This document shows positions 8,677 through 17,291 of a stretch of DNA of 64,000 nucleotides, piece by piece. The stretch covers positions 1,535,819-1,599,818 of the forward strand of contig NZ_FWWY01000001.1 in assembly GCF_900176145.1 (NCBI RefSeq), read 5' to 3'. The number at the start of each line of letters is the position of its first letter. Within the stretch, counting starts at the first letter, position 1. The notes under the pieces are model-generated. The model saw nothing but the letters and a program-made list of their open reading frames with translations, was not told the DNA's origin and did no database searches. Origin of the DNA: Sulfobacillus thermosulfidooxidans DSM 9293 (GTDB lineage Bacteria > Bacillota > Sulfobacillia > Sulfobacillales > Sulfobacillaceae). The position numbers were made by a program, and so were the translations under genes.

Positions 8677-9198
8677 ATGCCAAAAGCCGGTAAATGGGCT
8701 GGGGTAACAGCTTTGGGTGTGCTTGGATTGGCTTTAGCGGGTTGCGGCACACAAAGCATCAATGCCTCGCAATGGATGATTGTCCATCCGGCAACCAAAA
8801 CGGTCGATTTAAAGATTGAAAGCACCTACTCGAGTGCCAAGCAGGCGAATGTATTTGACGGCTTCACACAAGGGCAGCTCGTGATCACCATCCCGTTAGG
8901 CTACCACGTTAATATGGACTTTATTAATAATGGACCGATTCCGGAGTCCATTGGGGTCTATCACGATCATCATTTAGCCTTTCCGGGCGCAGGCGAACCG
9001 TATTCTCAAGTTGCCATTTCGCCGAGCGCTGGCTTGTTGCCGGGACAAAGCCAATCCTATACCTTTACGGCATCGAAGCTCGGGACATTTATTTTAGGCG
9101 ATATGCTTAATGGCGATCCGAATAATACGCCTACGAGCGATTTGTGGGATATTGTCAAGGTTGTTCCCTCCGGAACCCCTTCGATGTCTACGTCTTAA
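8677..9198 (+). CDS. Sulfocyanin-like lipoprotein lacking copper ligands
   Basis: A 173-residue lipoprotein. The N-terminus ends in the lipobox LALAGC, so the mature protein is lipid-anchored outside the membrane. The body resembles sulfocyanin: FDGFTQGQLVITIPLGYHV and NMDFINNGPIPESIGVY match the NFNGxxxGQLxIxVPxGW and PHNxxIV segments of that blue-copper family. The normal His of PHN is Glu here, and the C-terminal CGIPGHA copper loop is replaced by GDMLNGDPNN. The lipobox Cys is the only cysteine. It therefore should not bind type-1 copper and may be a scaffold or binding protein. AAGGAGG lies nine bases before ATG 8677. It lies directly upstream of the oxidase operon. Confidence 0.7.
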   Translation: MPKAGKWAGVTALGVLGLALAGCGTQSINASQWMIVHPATKTVDLKIESTYSSAKQANVFDGFTQGQLVITIPLGYHVNMDFINNGPIPESIGVYHDHHLAFPGAGEPYSQVAISPSAGLLPGQSQSYTFTASKLGTFILGDMLNGDPNNTPTSDLWDIVKVVPSGTPSMSTS

Positions 9199-9314
9199 GA
9201 ATCATTCGAAATTGATGTGTCGATTAAAGATATGGGATGAACCCATGATAAGCATTGCTGTTAGTCCATTATTGTTAGTCAGGACAACTATTAAGAATTA
9301 TCATCAAATATAAC

Positions 9315-9343
9315 TTGACAGCACTCTTTAACTAGATTAATTT
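9315..9343 (+). promoter_or_regulatory. Strong sigma-70-type promoter upstream of oxidase operon
   Basis: TTGACA (9315-9320), exactly 17 bases, then TAATTT (9338-9343). If used, the oxidase operon would have a leader of about 300 bases before GTG 9656. Confidence 0.6.
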
Positions 9344-9387
9344 GATGAGTAATCGGGGATTTCCCGATAGGTATTAAACGTCCACAG

Positions 9388-9412
9388 TTCGTGCAAGTGA
9401 TTCGTGCAAGTG
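9388..9412 (+). repeat. Tandem 12-bp direct repeat in oxidase leader
   Basis: TTCGTGCAAGTG occurs at 9388-9399 and again at 9401-9412, with one base between. The 13-base period downstream of the putative promoter suggests a regulator site or an RNA element. The remaining leader to 9655 holds no gene I can support; near 9570 there is the AT-rich palindrome-like AGCTATATATAGTT. Confidence 0.55.
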
Positions 9413-9655
9413 TTTGGAAAGGGAACAGGTCCTGGGCTTATGCGAGGTCAATAATCCCTGCCGCCAACCGAGACTAATCTGCCCCGGCACGACGACAGCA
9501 CAACATCTTAGTGATTGCTATCCCCCGCAAAACCCGAGCGCGTTGGTATGACTCCAAGACGCCTCGTCAGCTATATATAGTTAAAATATTCTGACTATGT
9601 TCCCGATTCCTCACCAATGCACGTTATGAATAACTGATTGGAAGGAGGAACTTGG

Positions 9656-10303
9656 GTGAACAAATTACCAAATGAGCCCCCGGTTGAACCGGAAATTCCT
9701 GAAGAGCAACAATGGAGTCGCCGCCAGTTCCTCGTCGGCAGTGCCGCCTTAGGGGTGGCGGGCGCAGTGACCCTCTTTGGGCGCCAAGCGCTCGTGGATG
9801 CCGCGCGCGGTCTCTTTGGATCGCCGGTGAGTTCCGGGACGGTCCACCTCTACGCGTACGACTACTATTACATCCCCAATTACATGACCTGGCGCGTTGG
9901 CGACCAGATGGACATTATCTTCCAAAATCAAAGTCACACCCACTGGCATGAATGGACCATGGGCCGCCATGTGAATGAGGCCTATTTCCAAGCCTTTGGC
10001 AATCTCTCGGCGGACGCCTGGGCCGTCGACTTTTGGGATGGGGTCCATGTGACCTTGAGTGATCCCTATAACATCGATAACTTTGTGCCCAACAAAGCGA
10101 TTGTGACCTATGACGGGCCTAAGGCGCTCTTTAACATCCAAACGGGCGGCGACTTTAGCCCGACGTTGAAACCCGGCGGCAGCATCCATATTTCCTTTAC
10201 CGTGCCCAATAAACCCGGGATTTGGGATTATGGTTGCTTTGTCCAACAGTACATTCACTACCGTACGGGTATGCGCGGGAAAGTCATGATTTTGCCGGCC
10301 TGA
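9656..10303 (+). CDS. Tat-exported cupredoxin of the terminal oxidase operon
   Basis: A 215-residue protein with a twin-arginine signal (WSRRQFLVGSAALGVAGAV), so it is exported folded. The mature domain is a cupredoxin with a C-terminal copper loop YGCFVQQYIHYRTGM, giving Cys, His and Met. The fourth ligand is probably a His in SHTHWHEW. This arrangement fits a blue copper electron carrier or a detached quinol-oxidase-type subunit. GTG 9656 sits eight bases behind AAGGAGG. It opens a tight run with subunits II, I and III, so it most likely delivers electrons to this oxidase. Confidence 0.75.
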   Translation: MNKLPNEPPVEPEIPEEQQWSRRQFLVGSAALGVAGAVTLFGRQALVDAARGLFGSPVSSGTVHLYAYDYYYIPNYMTWRVGDQMDIIFQNQSHTHWHEWTMGRHVNEAYFQAFGNLSADAWAVDFWDGVHVTLSDPYNIDNFVPNKAIVTYDGPKALFNIQTGGDFSPTLKPGGSIHISFTVPNKPGIWDYGCFVQQYIHYRTGMRGKVMILPA

Positions 10304-10327
10304 GGCTGAGAAAGGAGCACGCCCATC

Positions 10328-11146
10328 ATGGGAGAGAATGTCTTATTTACGATTTTATGGGTCGTCTTTAGTGTGTTGGGAGAGATTGGGGACCGGGTCC
10401 TGATTCATCACAACCCGATGTATTATATTGTCTCCAACCAAGGGGAATTGGCGCTGCAGGCGTTTAATTTCATCTTGGTGGTCCTCACCCCGATTTTTGT
10501 CTTTGTCGTCTTGTTCTTGCTTTTTACCATGGTGCGTTTTCACACCAAGCGGGGGGAAATGCCGCCCGCGAACCGCCGGTTCGCGGTGGACAACAAAGCG
10601 TTTGTGGTGATGTGGGTCGGGGGCAGTATTGTCATCAACTTGCTCTTTTTCCTCCATCCCACGACCTCCGCGATGGAGCAGATGTTTGCCTTGGATGAAC
10701 CTGCAGCCAACACCCACGACTTGATTGTCGATGTCACCGCCCGGCAGTGGGAATGGATCTTTAGCTATCCGCAATATGGGCTGACGCAGACGGTCAATGC
10801 CAACGGGCAAGACCTGTTGGAACTGCCGGTCAACAAGCCCGTGGAATTTGTCTTGCGCTCGTATGACCCCTATCACACCTACGACCAATATGCCGATGTG
10901 ATTCACAGTTTCTGGATTCCGGCCTTTGGCATTAAAGAGGATGTGATTCCCGGGGAAACCCGTTATGAGTACCTGACCCCGACCAAGATTACGTCCTTCA
11001 GCGTGAATCCGATGGTGCGGGTGCAATGTGCTGAAGTGTGTGGACCGGGTCATCCGTGGATGGAAGCGCCCTTGAAAGTGGTGTCGCAAGCGCAATTCGC
11101 GCAGTGGATTCAATACGAAAAATCGTTAGCCAATGGGGCGGGATAA
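10328..11146 (+). CDS. coxB: Haem-copper oxidase subunit II with complete CuA site
   Basis: A 272-residue protein with two N-terminal membrane helices followed by an extracytoplasmic cupredoxin domain. The CuA ligands are all present: His in DVIHSFWIPAFG, then CAEVCGPGHPWM, giving two Cys, Glu, His and Met. The aromatic QWEWIFSYP segment, on the electron-entry path, is also present. It accepts electrons from a soluble donor, so the complex is a cytochrome c or copper-protein oxidase, not a quinol oxidase. An AAAGGAG site lies before ATG 10328. It is 25 bases after the cupredoxin gene. Confidence 0.92.
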   Translation: MGENVLFTILWVVFSVLGEIGDRVLIHHNPMYYIVSNQGELALQAFNFILVVLTPIFVFVVLFLLFTMVRFHTKRGEMPPANRRFAVDNKAFVVMWVGGSIVINLLFFLHPTTSAMEQMFALDEPAANTHDLIVDVTARQWEWIFSYPQYGLTQTVNANGQDLLELPVNKPVEFVLRSYDPYHTYDQYADVIHSFWIPAFGIKEDVIPGETRYEYLTPTKITSFSVNPMVRVQCAEVCGPGHPWMEAPLKVVSQAQFAQWIQYEKSLANGAG

Positions 11147-11199
11147 CGCCGCCTTGAACGACCGACGACGATGAGGGAGATTTTGAAGGAGGGATAATC

Positions 11200-13146
11200 G
11201 TGGCACAAGCTGTAATGACGCCCGAACACAAACCGCTCCAGCACCCGAAGAAGGCCATGATGCCTCCGGTGCTGCGGGGATTTTTATGGGCCGCTATTGG
11301 ATTTCTCTTGGTCAACACGTTTGTGATTGCCGTCGATCCGTTTCGGGGGCATCCCTTTGTGACGGGTCCCTCGGTGACGTTGGGGTGGGTTGGGGCCGTG
11401 ATAGGATGGCTCTTAGGCATCGGCGTCTATGACGCCGTCTTATTGCCGCTTATGGGCTTTGAAACCCGCTGGGTGGAAAAAGAAAAAGGCTGGCGGCGCT
11501 ACTGGGAAATTGCCACGGACCACAAGGTCATTGGTCTTCAGTATATGATGTTTGCTGTTGGTGGCTTCTTGATAGCGGGAGCCATTGCGATGCTCATGCG
11601 CTATGAACTGATGACCCCGTACCTGACGATTTTTCATTATCCCAGCAATTACCTCACGGCGGTGGGGATTCACGGCACCTTGATGATGTTTTCCTTCGCC
11701 ACCGTGTTCATGATTGGGGGCTTAGGTAACTATTTTGTGCCCCTCATGATTGGGGCCCGTGAAACGGTCCTATCGAAACTCTCAGGCATTGGCGTGTGGT
11801 TGGTCCCCGCCGGGATCTTGACCGTGCTCTTTAGTCCCATTTTGGGAGAATGGTCGACCGGCTGGCGCGGCTATGAGCCCTTAGCCGGACAAGATGCCAA
11901 TGGCATTATCTTCTACTACTTGGGGGTCTTGGCTTTAACGATGTCCTCACTCATCGTGGCCTTGAACCTGGTGGCGACGGTGATGTTCCGGCGGGCTCCG
12001 GGCATGACCTGGGGACGTTTGCCCCTCTTCGTTTGGGGTCAAGTCACGGTCAACTTGCTGATGCTGATTTGGTTCCCGGAAATTCAAACAACCTTCGTAA
12101 TGGGGCTGTTAGATAAAATCGTGCCGCTTAACTTCTTTACGGCGACGGGGAGTCCCTTAACCTACTTGATGCTCTTCTGGTTATTTGGCCATCCCGAAGT
12201 GTACATCATTGCCGTCCCCGCCTTCGCCCTATGGAATGAAATTATTCCGGTCATGGCGCAAAAATCGCTGTTTGGCCGACAATGGGCCGTGATTGGCTTG
12301 GTGTTCGTGATGATGCTCTCGGGTCTAGTGTGGGCGCACCACATGTTCACCAACTTGCGCAATAGCGAGATCTTGCCGTTCTCGTTCTTTACGGAGATGA
12401 TTTCCATTCCCACCGGGTTTGCCTACATGTCGGCGGTGGGGACCTTGTGGAAGTCGAAAATTCGGCTGACCACCCCGGTCATCTGGATCTTGATGAGCAT
12501 GTTCAACTTCCTCATCGGAGGACTCACGGGCGTGTTTTTGGCGGACCCGATTGTCAACTTGCAGCTTCATGACACCTTCTGGGTGGTCGGGCACTTCCAC
12601 TACACCATTATCGGATCGATGGTCTTCAGTGGCTTTGGGGCGATGTATTACTGGTTGCCGAAACTCTCGGGCCGCATGTACAACGAGACCTGGGGGAAGA
12701 CGTTGGCGATTATCACCTTCTTTGCCTTCAACCTCACCTTCAGCCAGTTCTTCCTCTTAGGATTACACGGGATGAACCGCTGGGTGCCGGCCTATCCGGC
12801 CTACCTCCAACCGATGAACTTTGAGGTGTCGATCTTTGCCTTCATCTTGGGGGCCTCGTTTGTGGCCAATATCATCTACATTGGGTACTGCTGGGCCAAT
12901 GGGCAAAAAGCGGGAGAGAATCCGTGGAATGCCAAAACGCCGGAATGGTTCACCTCGTCGCCTGCACCCCGCTACAACTTCCCGGTGCAGCCAGAAATTG
13001 TGGCCAGCCTCTATATGTATGGGGAAGGAACCAAAGTTCCGGTGGTAACCACGGCGTATGATGAGCTGGCTGCCACCAGCCGGGCCTCGACGGATCCCCA
13101 CTATGATTGGCATGATTACATGCCTACACCACCACACAACAAATAG
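11200..13146 (+). CDS. coxA: Haem-copper oxidase subunit I (A-type)
   Basis: A 648-residue catalytic subunit. Low-spin haem ligands are His158 (GIHGTLMMF) and His467 (GHFHYT). The high-spin haem ligand is His465. CuB is held by His331, His380 and His381, and HPEVY supplies the cross-linked Tyr335 and the proton-channel Glu333. This assigns it to A-type oxidases that reduce O2 and pump protons. Two extra helices precede the usual twelve. The loop after GGLGNYFVPLMIGA reads RETVLSKL where most family members have RDMAFPR, so the D-channel entrance is unusual. GTG 11200 lies behind AAGGAGGG. It is the third gene of the operon. Confidence 0.95.
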   Translation: MAQAVMTPEHKPLQHPKKAMMPPVLRGFLWAAIGFLLVNTFVIAVDPFRGHPFVTGPSVTLGWVGAVIGWLLGIGVYDAVLLPLMGFETRWVEKEKGWRRYWEIATDHKVIGLQYMMFAVGGFLIAGAIAMLMRYELMTPYLTIFHYPSNYLTAVGIHGTLMMFSFATVFMIGGLGNYFVPLMIGARETVLSKLSGIGVWLVPAGILTVLFSPILGEWSTGWRGYEPLAGQDANGIIFYYLGVLALTMSSLIVALNLVATVMFRRAPGMTWGRLPLFVWGQVTVNLLMLIWFPEIQTTFVMGLLDKIVPLNFFTATGSPLTYLMLFWLFGHPEVYIIAVPAFALWNEIIPVMAQKSLFGRQWAVIGLVFVMMLSGLVWAHHMFTNLRNSEILPFSFFTEMISIPTGFAYMSAVGTLWKSKIRLTTPVIWILMSMFNFLIGGLTGVFLADPIVNLQLHDTFWVVGHFHYTIIGSMVFSGFGAMYYWLPKLSGRMYNETWGKTLAIITFFAFNLTFSQFFLLGLHGMNRWVPAYPAYLQPMNFEVSIFAFILGASFVANIIYIGYCWANGQKAGENPWNAKTPEWFTSSPAPRYNFPVQPEIVASLYMYGEGTKVPVVTTAYDELAATSRASTDPHYDWHDYMPTPPHNK

Positions 13147-13158
13147 GGGGGAACAACG

Positions 13159-13737
13159 ATGGTGAATAAACCCGAAATGCCTGTCGAGCGCCGCAGTGAG
13201 GCGATTACCCCGCATAATTACCGGGCGGTCCGCTTTAGTATGCTGGTCTTTATTGCTACCCAAATTGTGCCGTTCGTCGTCTTGTTTGAGGCGAAGTATC
13301 TCTATGACGGCACGTATGTGGCACCGCAAGCCAACCAAGGCTTTGGCGTGGTGGTCGCCGCGTTGATGGCTTTGAGTGCGTTGGTGGCCTGGCAAGCGGT
13401 CAAGGCCGGCCGTCACTTTCAAGACCGGGATCTGGTGGGAACCCGCCTCAAAATCGCGGCAGGGTTAGGGCTGCTCGCGATGTTAGGGGTGGTGTACCAG
13501 TGGGGAATGCGGTATGTGTCGCCCCAATCCCGCTTTGGGGAGATGTATTATATCATTCTCGGGGCCGATCTCGTGTATGCGGTTGTCGGTCTGATTATGC
13601 TCGGGATTAGCATTATTCGCAATGTCCGCCAGAACATGGCCCCCGAACGGTTTTGGACGGCGGAAGCCAGTGTCTACTTCTGGATTTATGTGGCCCTAGC
13701 GTGGATTGCGAGCTGGCTCGCCGTCTACATTATTTGA
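13159..13737 (+). CDS. coxC: Haem-copper oxidase subunit III
   Basis: A 192-residue membrane protein with five helices. The order of helices and the end FWTAEASVYFWIYVALAWIASWLAVYII match subunit III, which stabilises the catalytic core and the proton-uptake path. It begins 12 bases after subunit I, behind GGGGGGAA. No enzyme activity of its own is expected. Confidence 0.8.
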   Translation: MVNKPEMPVERRSEAITPHNYRAVRFSMLVFIATQIVPFVVLFEAKYLYDGTYVAPQANQGFGVVVAALMALSALVAWQAVKAGRHFQDRDLVGTRLKIAAGLGLLAMLGVVYQWGMRYVSPQSRFGEMYYIILGADLVYAVVGLIMLGISIIRNVRQNMAPERFWTAEASVYFWIYVALAWIASWLAVYII

Positions 13738-13755
13738 GGACAGGAGAGGATAGAT

Positions 13756-13986
13756 ATGGGAGGCGGATTTTGGCCGACACTGCCCCTGAAAATGCCCTAT
13801 AGCGAAGGCGTCCCGCATTGGTGGGATCCCGCCTGGTGGATTTTTCAGATTGTGGTCATGTCGATCTTATTGCTCACCCTGCGCAAAGTCGCGATGAGTA
13901 TTGATCAGGCCGAGAAAGTAGAAAAAGAGCAAAGAGTATCCCGAAGACGCTCACCAGGAACTCCTCCGCCCAATATACCGGGTTAA
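13756..13986 (+). CDS. Small membrane protein of the oxidase operon
   Basis: A 76-residue protein with one membrane helix (WIFQIVVMSILLLTL) preceded by a Trp-rich, Gly-Pro-rich head and followed by a charged tail. It is the last gene before the operon terminator, 18 bases after subunit III, and probably is an accessory (subunit IV-like) polypeptide. No sequence family is recognised. Confidence 0.65.
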   Translation: MGGGFWPTLPLKMPYSEGVPHWWDPAWWIFQIVVMSILLLTLRKVAMSIDQAEKVEKEQRVSRRRSPGTPPPNIPG

Positions 13987-14028
13987 AGAGGAATCAGAAC
14001 AACAAACTAATTATCAAGCATAATACAA

Positions 14029-14061
14029 CGAAAGACGAGGGCCCGTTTTCCTCGTCTTTCG
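14029..14061. terminator. Hairpin terminator between oxidase operon and usp gene
   Basis: Twelve-base arms CGAAAGACGAGG and CCTCGTCTTTCG pair perfectly around GCCCGTTTT. The T-tract is weak on both strands. The genes on both sides converge here, so it may serve both. Confidence 0.75.
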
Positions 14062-14086
14062 TCCATTTACCCCAGTGATTCGTTCT

Positions 14087-14503
14087 TTATCGCACAACCA
14101 ATACCGGCCGCACAGTATGGTCCAGAAGCTGGCGACTGACGCTCCCCAGAACGAGCCTATCGAAACCGTGATAGCCATGACTTCCTACCACAATAACATC
14201 GGCTCCATAACGTTCAGCCACCTCGGCAATCGTCGTTGAGGCATGACCTTCGACGACCACTAACTCCACATCATGGGAATTGCCAAACAAATCGTGAATC
14301 TGCCTCTCCACATTACGCTGTTCATTCTGATCCAAATCTTCAAAACCCGAAGGGACGAGGGCCTGTGGTGGATATGCCATGACCTCCCGAACATAAAGGG
14401 CAATCACTTTGGCCTCAGGAAATCCGGTCTTTAGATGTTGGACCATTTTTCCGGCCGCATATGCACTTTCTGAGCCATCAGTTGCCCATAAAATGATCTG
14501 CAT
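14087..14503 (-). CDS. Universal stress protein (UspA family)
   Basis: A 138-residue single-domain protein. The N-terminus ILWATDGSESA has the conserved nucleotide-binding Asp. The C-terminus GSHGYHGFDRLVLGSVS matches the G-2x-G-9x-G-S ATP motif of Usp proteins, so it likely binds ATP and forms dimers in the cytoplasm. It gives stress protection of unknown mechanism. GGGGAGGGGG precedes ATG 14503. Confidence 0.92.
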   Translation of the reverse strand: MQIILWATDGSESAYAAGKMVQHLKTGFPEAKVIALYVREVMAYPPQALVPSGFEDLDQNEQRNVERQIHDLFGNSHDVELVVVEGHASTTIAEVAERYGADVIVVGSHGYHGFDRLVLGSVSRQLLDHTVRPVLVVR

Positions 14504-14620
14504 GTTTTACCCCCTCCCCCGTTCCGAAGGTCTGCATTGTCTACCAGTCCCTTCGGTATCGGAACTGGATGGTTCCGACACTTTGATTATGGATCCGGAG
14601 TCTTAAGAGAGGTTAGGGAC

Positions 14621-14646
14621 AATTGGTCCAAAGCTGTGGACCAATT
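14621..14646. repeat. Inverted repeat downstream of peptidase gene
   Basis: AATTGGTCC and GGACCAATT form a nine-base stem with loop AAAGCTGT. The right arm overlaps a second palindrome (CCAATTGG). There is no T-tract. It lies between the usp start and the 3' end of the peptidase gene. Confidence 0.6.
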
Positions 14647-14680
14647 GGACCATTCCCGCCCGTCGGGCAAGGGAAAAACG

Positions 14681-15433
14681 TCATTGTGGGGATGTAGAGG
14701 TTACCGCAAATGTGGTGGCATTAATGAGAGCAGGAGCAGCCCGAATGACCCCATCAATGCGCAGATCAATAGGGGTAGATTGTTGGACTGTTACCGTTTG
14801 GCCTTGTTGCGTCTTGGCCGTAGCATAAAACAGTTCGATGTTTTGAAAACGCGGAAAGGTGGCAAATTGGTTGTTGATGAGGGGGTCTTCAACAATCCAT
14901 TCGGCGGAGCGAGGATTTAAGGAATATTGCACATCATAAGTTTGCCGGTAACTACCGGCTTGCAAGTCTAACGCCCATTCTTGAGATTTGACATGATAAA
15001 TGGCCACATGCACCGCTTCTCCACTCGGTAAGTTTTGGGCAATCGGTTTTAAGGGTTCGGGAAGACCTTCGATCCACAAAATCGTTTCTGTTCCCGTTGC
15101 CGTATCCTTTGTTAAGGTTCCCGCTTGTAATAGGCGCTGTTGAGGAGCGCCGCCGAGTCCCACCCAAACCGCTAAAGAGCCCGGCGAGGTGAGTTTGGGA
15201 ATGCGCCAGCTGGCCTCAATCGATTGATACGTCCCATGATTGCTGACATATCCTGCCCAATTGCGACTGATTTCTAAAGGGCCCTCTGGAGGGCTTTGGA
15301 CGGAAAACGGTTCAGGGAGAGGTAATGTGACAGGATGCGAATGGATGGGCAGACCAGGCCATGAATCTAAGGGATTGGCATTAATCGTCAAGAGACCAAA
15401 GCCTATCGCCACAATCCAGTACATGGGCCGCAT
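14681..15433 (-). CDS. Secreted G1-family (eqolisin) glutamic peptidase
   Basis: A 250-residue protein with an N-terminal hydrophobic export segment. Family landmarks are NWAGYV near residue 58, AVWVGLGG, then LLQAG with the catalytic Gln103, and SAEWIVEDP with the catalytic Glu182. These match Gln53 and Glu136 of scytalidoglutamic peptidase. Such enzymes cut proteins at very acid pH and resist pepstatin. In this organism it would digest proteins outside the cell. The eqolisin fold was first known in fungi and is sparse in bacteria, where acidophiles are among the carriers. GGAGG lies upstream of ATG 15433. A separate transcript is likely. Confidence 0.85.
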   Translation of the reverse strand: MRPMYWIVAIGFGLLTINANPLDSWPGLPIHSHPVTLPLPEPFSVQSPPEGPLEISRNWAGYVSNHGTYQSIEASWRIPKLTSPGSLAVWVGLGGAPQQRLLQAGTLTKDTATGTETILWIEGLPEPLKPIAQNLPSGEAVHVAIYHVKSQEWALDLQAGSYRQTYDVQYSLNPRSAEWIVEDPLINNQFATFPRFQNIELFYATAKTQQGQTVTVQQSTPIDLRIDGVIRAAPALINATTFAVTSTSPQ

Positions 15434-15670
15434 AAAAAGGTTATCCCTCCCTCCAAAACTTGTTCCAGGACACGTGAAAATCGCATAACTCGTTACTCAA
15501 ATTGTAGCGTTGTTTTGTGGAGGTGCAACTCGCGTGCCAGCTGAAAATGTCTATAATAAATGGTATTCTCTATTTCTATGTACAATTCTTGGAAACTCCC
15601 AAGACATCTTACTCGCCGAGCCTCTTCTTGGGTCTCCCCAAAAACCCCTGAAAAAAGGAGCGTAGCCAAC

Positions 15671-16072
15671 ATGATGACCTTTGAGGAATTGGAAAAATAT
15701 CCAGCTATCAAGTTGCATTACGGCTATAAAGTGGTAAAAATGACAGATAATCCCACCGAGTATCTGCCTGTGTCTCCTTCATCTGGTTCGACGGTTCGAT
15801 ATCATCTGAATTCATGGAATCTACAAGCAGGGGATATGGGACCCTTTCTTGTTCAAGGTGATTTTGACACCGCAAAACGCATAGCACGTACCATACCTGA
15901 GGTCACGATTTTGTTTGTGGCGTATGTCCCCGCAGCCTCCTCAACAGCAGCGACTGGGCTATGGACGACACACAATGGGGAAAAAATCGAGGCGCCTGTG
16001 CCATCCGGTGGTCTTTTAGCTCGCGCGATTCTGCCGTTAATCAATGTTTTGGACTCTTTTGAACGGCCCTGA
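15671..16072 (+). CDS. Hypothetical protein (133 aa)
   Basis: ATG 15671 (or 15674) follows AAAGGAG; the longer ORF upstream has no ribosome site and unusual composition. The protein is soluble-looking, starting MMTFEELEKYPAIKLHYGYKVV, and has no motif I recognise. The C-terminus includes a small, hydrophobic Ala-rich part. It converges with the next hydrolase gene. Confidence 0.5.
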   Translation: MMTFEELEKYPAIKLHYGYKVVKMTDNPTEYLPVSPSSGSTVRYHLNSWNLQAGDMGPFLVQGDFDTAKRIARTIPEVTILFVAYVPAASSTAATGLWTTHNGEKIEAPVPSGGLLARAILPLINVLDSFERP

Positions 16073-16090
16073 AGCCAGGCCAAAAGGGTT

Positions 16091-16960
16091 TTAGGATAAC
16101 GTGCCCATTGGACGACGTTTTAAGGATTCGGCACGAAGTTGGCGCGCCATCCAAGCCACCGACTTTTGAAAAACAAAATCAGGTTGATCGGCAATTAAGC
16201 TATGGGCGCTTGCGTTATGGTAGTGCAGTTCAAGGTCATGATGCGGTTTTAAGAGGGCCTCTGTATCATCATTGCGGGTTACCGCATCGTCGGTGCTTAA
16301 CAAAGTCAAAAGCGGTAAATGCGGAAGCGGTCTTTGTTTAGCCTCTTTTTGTGCCTTCCATAAATTAACAAGAAAGCCTAATGTGTAAAAACGATTAACA
16401 TTTCTGTCCTCCATAATGATTCGACTAATGTCGGGATGAATGGAGACACCTTGGACAGGCAGGGGACGAAGAGGTCTGAGTTTTGGTAGGAGCGGATGAA
16501 CAAGGTGTGTCATGACATAGTAAACCCAGGTAGGCAGTGTTAGCTGCAATCCAAAGGAGGGCGCAATTAAAATGGCCCCGAGTACATCCGGAAGTTCTTC
16601 TTGGCATGCCAAATACGCCATGAGTGCCCCGTAACTTTCCCCGCCAATAAAAATTGGGGCGGAATAATGTTGATGTAAATGCGCATAAATGCGCTGGATG
16701 TCATTGACATGTTGGCTAAAATGACGGAGGTGTCCTCTTGTGCCCTGAGAGCGCCCGTGCCCTTCTAAATCGGGCAGAATGACACGTATGCCTTCTTGAG
16801 CCCATTTTAAAGCGATGGGCAAATAATATTCACTATGAACCAGAGAAGCATGAATGAAAATTAATTGCGCTCTGTACTTTTCAGGACTCACCCGGCGAAT
16901 GAAAAGAGGCGTTTGTCCGTCCGACAAAAACTCGGCATCCATGGTAATTGCGTGCGTCAT
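16091..16960 (-). CDS. Alpha/beta hydrolase, monoacylglycerol-lipase-like
   Basis: A 289-residue serine hydrolase. LPDLEGHGRSQGTRGH matches the oxyanion-region signature of monoacylglycerol lipases. The nucleophile elbow is GESYG (Ser109), the acid Asp is probably in LSTDDAVTR, and the His is in SAHSLI. No signal peptide is seen, so it acts in the cytoplasm or at the inner membrane face, on lipid or small esters. ATG 16960 sits five bases behind AAGGA; an upstream in-frame ATG (16978) is less likely. It is transcribed away from the interrupted hydrolase at 17147. Confidence 0.85.
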   Translation of the reverse strand: MTHAITMDAEFLSDGQTPLFIRRVSPEKYRAQLIFIHASLVHSEYYLPIALKWAQEGIRVILPDLEGHGRSQGTRGHLRHFSQHVNDIQRIYAHLHQHYSAPIFIGGESYGALMAYLACQEELPDVLGAILIAPSFGLQLTLPTWVYYVMTHLVHPLLPKLRPLRPLPVQGVSIHPDISRIIMEDRNVNRFYTLGFLVNLWKAQKEAKQRPLPHLPLLTLLSTDDAVTRNDDTEALLKPHHDLELHYHNASAHSLIADQPDFVFQKSVAWMARQLRAESLKRRPMGTLS

Positions 16961-17285
16961 AGGTATCCTTTCCATCATCTTCTTAGACTATAGACGGTTC
17001 GCCGTGCCTTTAACATAGTCCATAAATAGGATTTTCCATTTTAATCGGATTTACGCCCTTTCAGAAGGAATTCCCCAAATGTCTTGCGAATACTCAAAGT
17101 ATAGTTTTCGCGAAAAAAAATAGACAACAGAAAGAAGAGAACCTGAATGGGCGTGAAACCCTTGATTTTAATGCTTCATGGCATGAGTACGGGCCCAGAG
17201 CATCTAAAAAATTTCTTTGGGGAGCCTGATGAGTTTGATACCGAATATATGGCTTTGCCCATTTTGCGAGAGGGCCCGGATTTCA

Positions 17286-17291
17286 TCAGAT
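17286..17291. repeat. Left target-site duplication (TCAGAT)
   Basis: TCAGAT directly precedes the left terminal repeat. The same six bases follow the right terminal repeat at 19148-19153. Confidence 0.9.

Noticed and set aside
10355-11113. Long antisense frame (252 codons) across subunit II
   Set aside because: Shadow of a GC-rich gene; composition is rich in His, Arg and Gly with no motif, while the plus-strand frame has complete CuA ligands.
12763-13422. Antisense frame of 219 codons across the subunit I/III border
   Set aside because: Same reason as above; crosses two real genes.
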